Source of the DNA: Rhodospirillales bacterium
GTDB lineage: Bacteria; Pseudomonadota; Alphaproteobacteria; Rhodospirillales; Casp-alpha2
Assembly (NCBI GenBank): GCA_018664265.1
Contig: JABJOR010000208.1
Span: 1-9,598 of the forward strand
Length of the DNA stretch: 9,598 nucleotides
Reading direction: 5' to 3'
Part shown: positions 6,981 to 9,598 of the stretch, one piece after another
How positions within the stretch are numbered: the stretch's first letter is position 1
Layout: each line of letters begins with the position of its first letter
The notes under the pieces: generated by a model
Told to the model about the DNA's origin: nothing
What the model saw: the letters and a program-made list of their open reading frames with translations, nothing else
Database searches by the model: none
Position numbers and translations under genes: made by a program

Positions 6981-7033
6981 GAACTATTTGTAATTTTCAC
7001 TACTGGCTATGCAATGGGCTTCTCTTTGGTGTT

Positions 7034-7969
7034 TCAATTTCCACCATTCGTTGCCGCCTTGTAAGCCCCGATTGAGGCTATCATGGCTCCGGCGCTGTAA
7101 ATTATGAGCCCGATCAGGGTTTGGGTTGAGTACTCGACCCGGCCTTCCATCATTTGCAGGGCGAAAATTATGAATGGGCCGAGGGACGTAAAGGCGCTGA
7201 TGGTCAGGGTTGAAATCAGGGCTATGGCCCGTTGCAGGGCGTACAGTGGCGGGATGGTCAAAAGCAGGCCGATCAGTACCAGCATGGAAAGCTCGGAAAA
7301 TTCATACTGACCTGCCGGGGCAGGGTCCGTGAGCGCCAGGCCACCAGCAGCGCAGATATAAAACATGAAACGCAACCCGAATACGGCGTCTGGCCCGACC
7401 CCGACTTTATCGAGTCGCTGACCGTAGACAAGAACCCAGGTAAACAGCACGCCATCAAGGACCGCCAACAACACACCAATCAGCGCGATTTCCCATGCGC
7501 CTTCACGCACAAAGCCGGAACTTCCGGTGATGGTAATGCCCGCAAGATATACAATGCCACAAAATAGCAAGGCATTGCCGGCGGCCTCGAACCTGTTGCG
7601 CATGCCTTCACCTTCGCGCACTCCAAGACGAAACAGAACATAGGTCGTAATCGGCATGGCCCCGGCCGAAATACAATAGGCAATGGCGGGTTCAATAAGC
7701 TTGATTGAAACCAGATACGACATAACCGCAATTGTCGCGGCAATGTTAATGGCAATCAGTGGTCGCGGATTATTCAGGGCATTCTTGATGTGCTGGGGTT
7801 TTTTCAGGGCGGTCCAGCCAACAAAGCCCAGCGAGGTTATGCCAAACACCAGAAACCCGAATAAATACGGGCTCAGGCTTTGAAATAATCCACCAAAGAA
7901 GACGGCTTGAAAGGATTCCAGAAAAACAAAGGCAAAGGCCCAGATTACGCCAAGGAATGCTTTATCCAT
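7034..7969 (-). CDS. EamA/DMT-superfamily membrane transporter
   Basis: The 311-residue product is an inner-membrane protein with about ten predicted membrane helices, by eye near residues 4-24, 31-52, 70-92, 93-112, 127-147, 157-180, 190-211, 224-246, 250-272 and 281-306. Length, two-fold five-helix layout and the small, Gly/Ala-rich helices fit the EamA (drug/metabolite transporter) family. These proteins export or exchange small metabolites; the substrate cannot be read from sequence. ATG 7969 has GGGA about ten bases upstream, a modest ribosome site. It starts 24 nt after the hslU stop with no terminator between, so it is probably carried on the hslVU transcript. It shows no truncation or frameshift. 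Its composition matches the hsl genes, not the AT-rich patch beyond its end. Confidence 0.85.
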   Translation of the reverse strand: MDKAFLGVIWAFAFVFLESFQAVFFGGLFQSLSPYLFGFLVFGITSLGFVGWTALKKPQHIKNALNNPRPLIAINIAATIAVMSYLVSIKLIEPAIAYCISAGAMPITTYVLFRLGVREGEGMRNRFEAAGNALLFCGIVYLAGITITGSSGFVREGAWEIALIGVLLAVLDGVLFTWVLVYGQRLDKVGVGPDAVFGLRFMFYICAAGGLALTDPAPAGQYEFSELSMLVLIGLLLTIPPLYALQRAIALISTLTISAFTSLGPFIIFALQMMEGRVEYSTQTLIGLIIYSAGAMIASIGAYKAATNGGN

Positions 7970-7993
7970 TGAGTCTGGTCCCGGTTTTTGTGC

Positions 7994-9307
7994 CTACAAA
8001 ATAAACTTTGATAGATCGGCGTTCTTGGCCATGGCCCCTACGGTTTCATTGACATAATCAGCCGTGATGGTGTGACTGGTGCCGCTTTTTTCGCTGGCTT
8101 CGAAGCTGATGACTTCCAGCAACTTTTCCAATACCGTATGCAGGCGTCGCGCGCCGATGTTTTCTACGCCATGATTGATTTCTTCCGCCAGTTTGGCGAT
8201 TTCCTCGATCGCGTCATCTTCAAATTCCAGGGTCAGGTCTTCCGCGCCCATCAAGGCGATGTATTGCTTTATCAAACTGGCCTCAGGTTCGATCAGGATG
8301 CGCTTTAAATCTTCGCGCTTTAAGGCGTTGAGCTCAACCCGGATCGGCAGGCGGCCCTGTAATTCAGGCAGCATGTCGGAGGGCTTGGACAAATGGAAAG
8401 CGCCGGATGCAATGAACAGAATGTGATCAGTTTTGACCGTTCCTCGTTTGGTACTGACCGTTGTTCCTTCAATCAACGGCAGCAAATCACGTTGCACGCC
8501 TTCGCGGCTGACGTCTGCACCGGCCTTTTCCGCACGGGCTGTCACCTTGTCGATTTCATCAATGAACACGATGCCGTTGTTTTCAACGATCTCTATGGCC
8601 TCGGCAATGACCTGTTCTTCGTCGAGGAGTTTGTCGGCTTCCTCGGCAACCAGAACATCGTAGGACGCTTTGACTGTCAGGCGTTTGGCCTTGGTGGCTA
8701 CGCCGCCGAAGGCTTTACCGAACATGTCGTTGAGGTTCAGCATGCCCATTTGCGCACTCGGCATGCCGGGGATGTCCATGGTGGGCATTTGACCTGCCCC
8801 GTGGTCGGCCAGTTGCAGCTCGATTTCCTTGTCGTCCATATCGCCTTCACGCAGGCGTTTGCGGAACTTTGCCCGGGTGTCTTCGCTGGCAGCGTCACCG
8901 ACCAAAGCGTCCAACACACGCTCTTCGGCGAGAACTTCGGCTTTTGCCACGACCTGCTTGCGCATGGTTTCGCGGGTCATGTCCACGGCGAGCTCAACCA
9001 GGTCACGAATGATCTGTTCTACGTCACGTCCGACATAGCCGACTTCGGTAAATTTGGTGGCCTCAACCTTGATGAAGGGGGCGTCAGCAAGCTTTGCTAA
9101 CCTTCGGGCGATTTCGGTTTTACCCACTCCCGTTGGCCCAATCATCAAAATGTTTTTGGGCAGGACTTCTTCGCGCATGGCATCGTCCAGTTGCTGACGA
9201 CGCCAGCGATTGCGCAGGGCAATGGCAACGGCGCGTTTGGCATCATTTTGGCCAACGATGTGGCGGTCCAGTTCGGAGACGATTTCGCGGGGGGTAAAAC
9301 TTTTCAT
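7994..9307 (-). CDS. hslU: ATP-dependent protease ATPase subunit HslU (ClpY)
   Basis: HslU is the AAA+ unfoldase ring of the cytoplasmic HslVU protease; it unfolds substrates and threads them into the HslV chamber. With the start at ATG 9307 the product has 437 residues (E. coli HslU has 443). Walker A is GPTGVGKT at 57-64, with Lys63 at the known E. coli position. The pore loop GYVG is at 90-93 and Walker B IVFIDEID at 246-253. The I-domain lies roughly between 110 and 230 and includes a Met/Gly/Pro-rich stretch near 173-191. The C-terminus LSKFIL is the tail that docks into HslV. An upstream in-frame ATG at 9328 overlaps the hslV stop as ATGA and would add seven residues; family alignment of [19 protein letters not shown] with known N-termini favours 9307. 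The gene follows hslV by 17 nt. Confidence 0.97.
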   Translation of the reverse strand: MKSFTPREIVSELDRHIVGQNDAKRAVAIALRNRWRRQQLDDAMREEVLPKNILMIGPTGVGKTEIARRLAKLADAPFIKVEATKFTEVGYVGRDVEQIIRDLVELAVDMTRETMRKQVVAKAEVLAEERVLDALVGDAASEDTRAKFRKRLREGDMDDKEIELQLADHGAGQMPTMDIPGMPSAQMGMLNLNDMFGKAFGGVATKAKRLTVKASYDVLVAEEADKLLDEEQVIAEAIEIVENNGIVFIDEIDKVTARAEKAGADVSREGVQRDLLPLIEGTTVSTKRGTVKTDHILFIASGAFHLSKPSDMLPELQGRLPIRVELNALKREDLKRILIEPEASLIKQYIALMGAEDLTLEFEDDAIEEIAKLAEEINHGVENIGARRLHTVLEKLLEVISFEASEKSGTSHTITADYVNETVGAMAKNADLSKFIL

Positions 9308-9324
9308 GTCAGATCTAAGGGCCT

Positions 9325-9598
9325 TCATAAAGCTTCGATGGTGATGTTTGTATTTGTGTAGACGCAAATCTCTGCGGCGATTTCAAGGGCGCGTCTTGCA
9401 ACGGCTTCGGCGTCCATATCATCGCGATCCGCCATGGCACGTGCGGCAGCCAGGGCGTAATTGCCGCCGGAGCCAATAGCAATCAGTCCTTCTTCGGGCT
9501 CGAGCACATCTCCCGTGCCAGTCAGCACAAGCGAGACATCCTTGTCGGCGACAATCATCATGGCCTCAAGGCGGCGCAGGTACCGATCGGTTCGCCAG
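9325..9598 (-). CDS. hslV: ATP-dependent protease peptidase subunit HslV (ClpQ), N-terminus cut by window end
   Basis: HslV is the proteolytic core of the HslVU complex, a proteasome beta-like N-terminal-threonine peptidase. Only the C-terminal part is in the window: the frame is open from the right edge ([18 protein letters not shown]) to a TGA at 9327-9325. Family signatures are TGTGDVLEP, the strongly conserved [15 protein letters not shown], and the terminal [14 protein letters not shown]. The catalytic Thr and the true start lie beyond the window, so activity cannot be judged. A methionine at 9561 is internal, because conserved sequence runs through it. hslU follows directly, the usual hslVU order. 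A heat-shock promoter is expected upstream from family knowledge but lies outside the window. Confidence 0.95.
   Translation of the reverse strand, partial: WRTDRYLRRLEAMMIVADKDVSLVLTGTGDVLEPEEGLIAIGSGGNYALAAARAMADRDDMDAEAVARRALEIAAEICVYTNTNITIEAL

Larger units (their letters stand above)
6871..7033. other. Gap between the EamA transporter and binding-protein genes; leader of the binding-protein gene
   Basis: This AT-rich stretch should carry the promoter of the leftward binding-protein gene, but no good -35/-10 pair is visible. Reading the - strand, TATTAT/TATATAA-like bases around 6884-6893 could be a -10, next to the palindrome at 6893-6906. Near its right side, GCCTTAAGGC (6966-6975) is followed by five T on the + strand. 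No strong terminator for the leftward EamA transcript is seen. Confidence 0.4.

Noticed and set aside
8393..9100. Long open frame (235 codons) on the + strand opposite hslU
   Set aside because: It is a shadow of hslU on the opposite strand, produced by its codon bias; the hslU motifs are unambiguous.

Overview
This window looks like an alphaproteobacterial chromosome, possibly Rhodospirillales-like. That placement is by recognition of protein sequence and gene neighbourhood (MltA, an Smr-domain protein and HslU/HslV with alphaproteobacterial features), not by a search. Most of it is ordinary, tightly packed housekeeping and metabolic sequence. No rRNA, tRNA, CRISPR array, transposase or phage gene was seen.

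Left block (1-4811, + strand, GC-richer): six genes sit head to tail with gaps of at most 18 nt or short overlaps. They are the 3' part of mltA (lytic transglycosylase), lutA, lutB and lutC (iron-sulfur L-lactate oxidation complex), an Smr-domain protein and a small XRE-type DNA-binding protein. The lut trio is a complete three-subunit set. It lies between a cell-wall gene and an Smr/XRE pair, without a lactate permease or a LutR-type regulator in view.

Middle block (4812-7033, clearly AT-richer by eye): this looks like an accessory patch. It holds a 345-nt gap with a perfect 10-bp inverted repeat, an 86-codon unrecognised gene with a good ribosome binding site and a GTG start (+), and a secreted family 1 sugar-type solute-binding protein on the - strand with no transporter partner genes. 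Two similar palindromes with a TTCTT/AAGAA core flank this patch, one after the XRE gene and one upstream of the binding-protein gene.

Right block (7034-9598, - strand, GC-richer): hslV (partial, cut by the window end), hslU and a ten-helix EamA/DMT-type transporter follow one another in that order of transcription. HslV and HslU form the ATP-dependent HslVU (ClpQY) protease. The transporter begins 24 nt after the hslU stop, so it is probably co-transcribed.

No convincing new biological system was found. The points most worth a second look are the AT-rich patch with its orphan binding protein and small unknown gene, the inverted repeats around them, and the position of lutABC.
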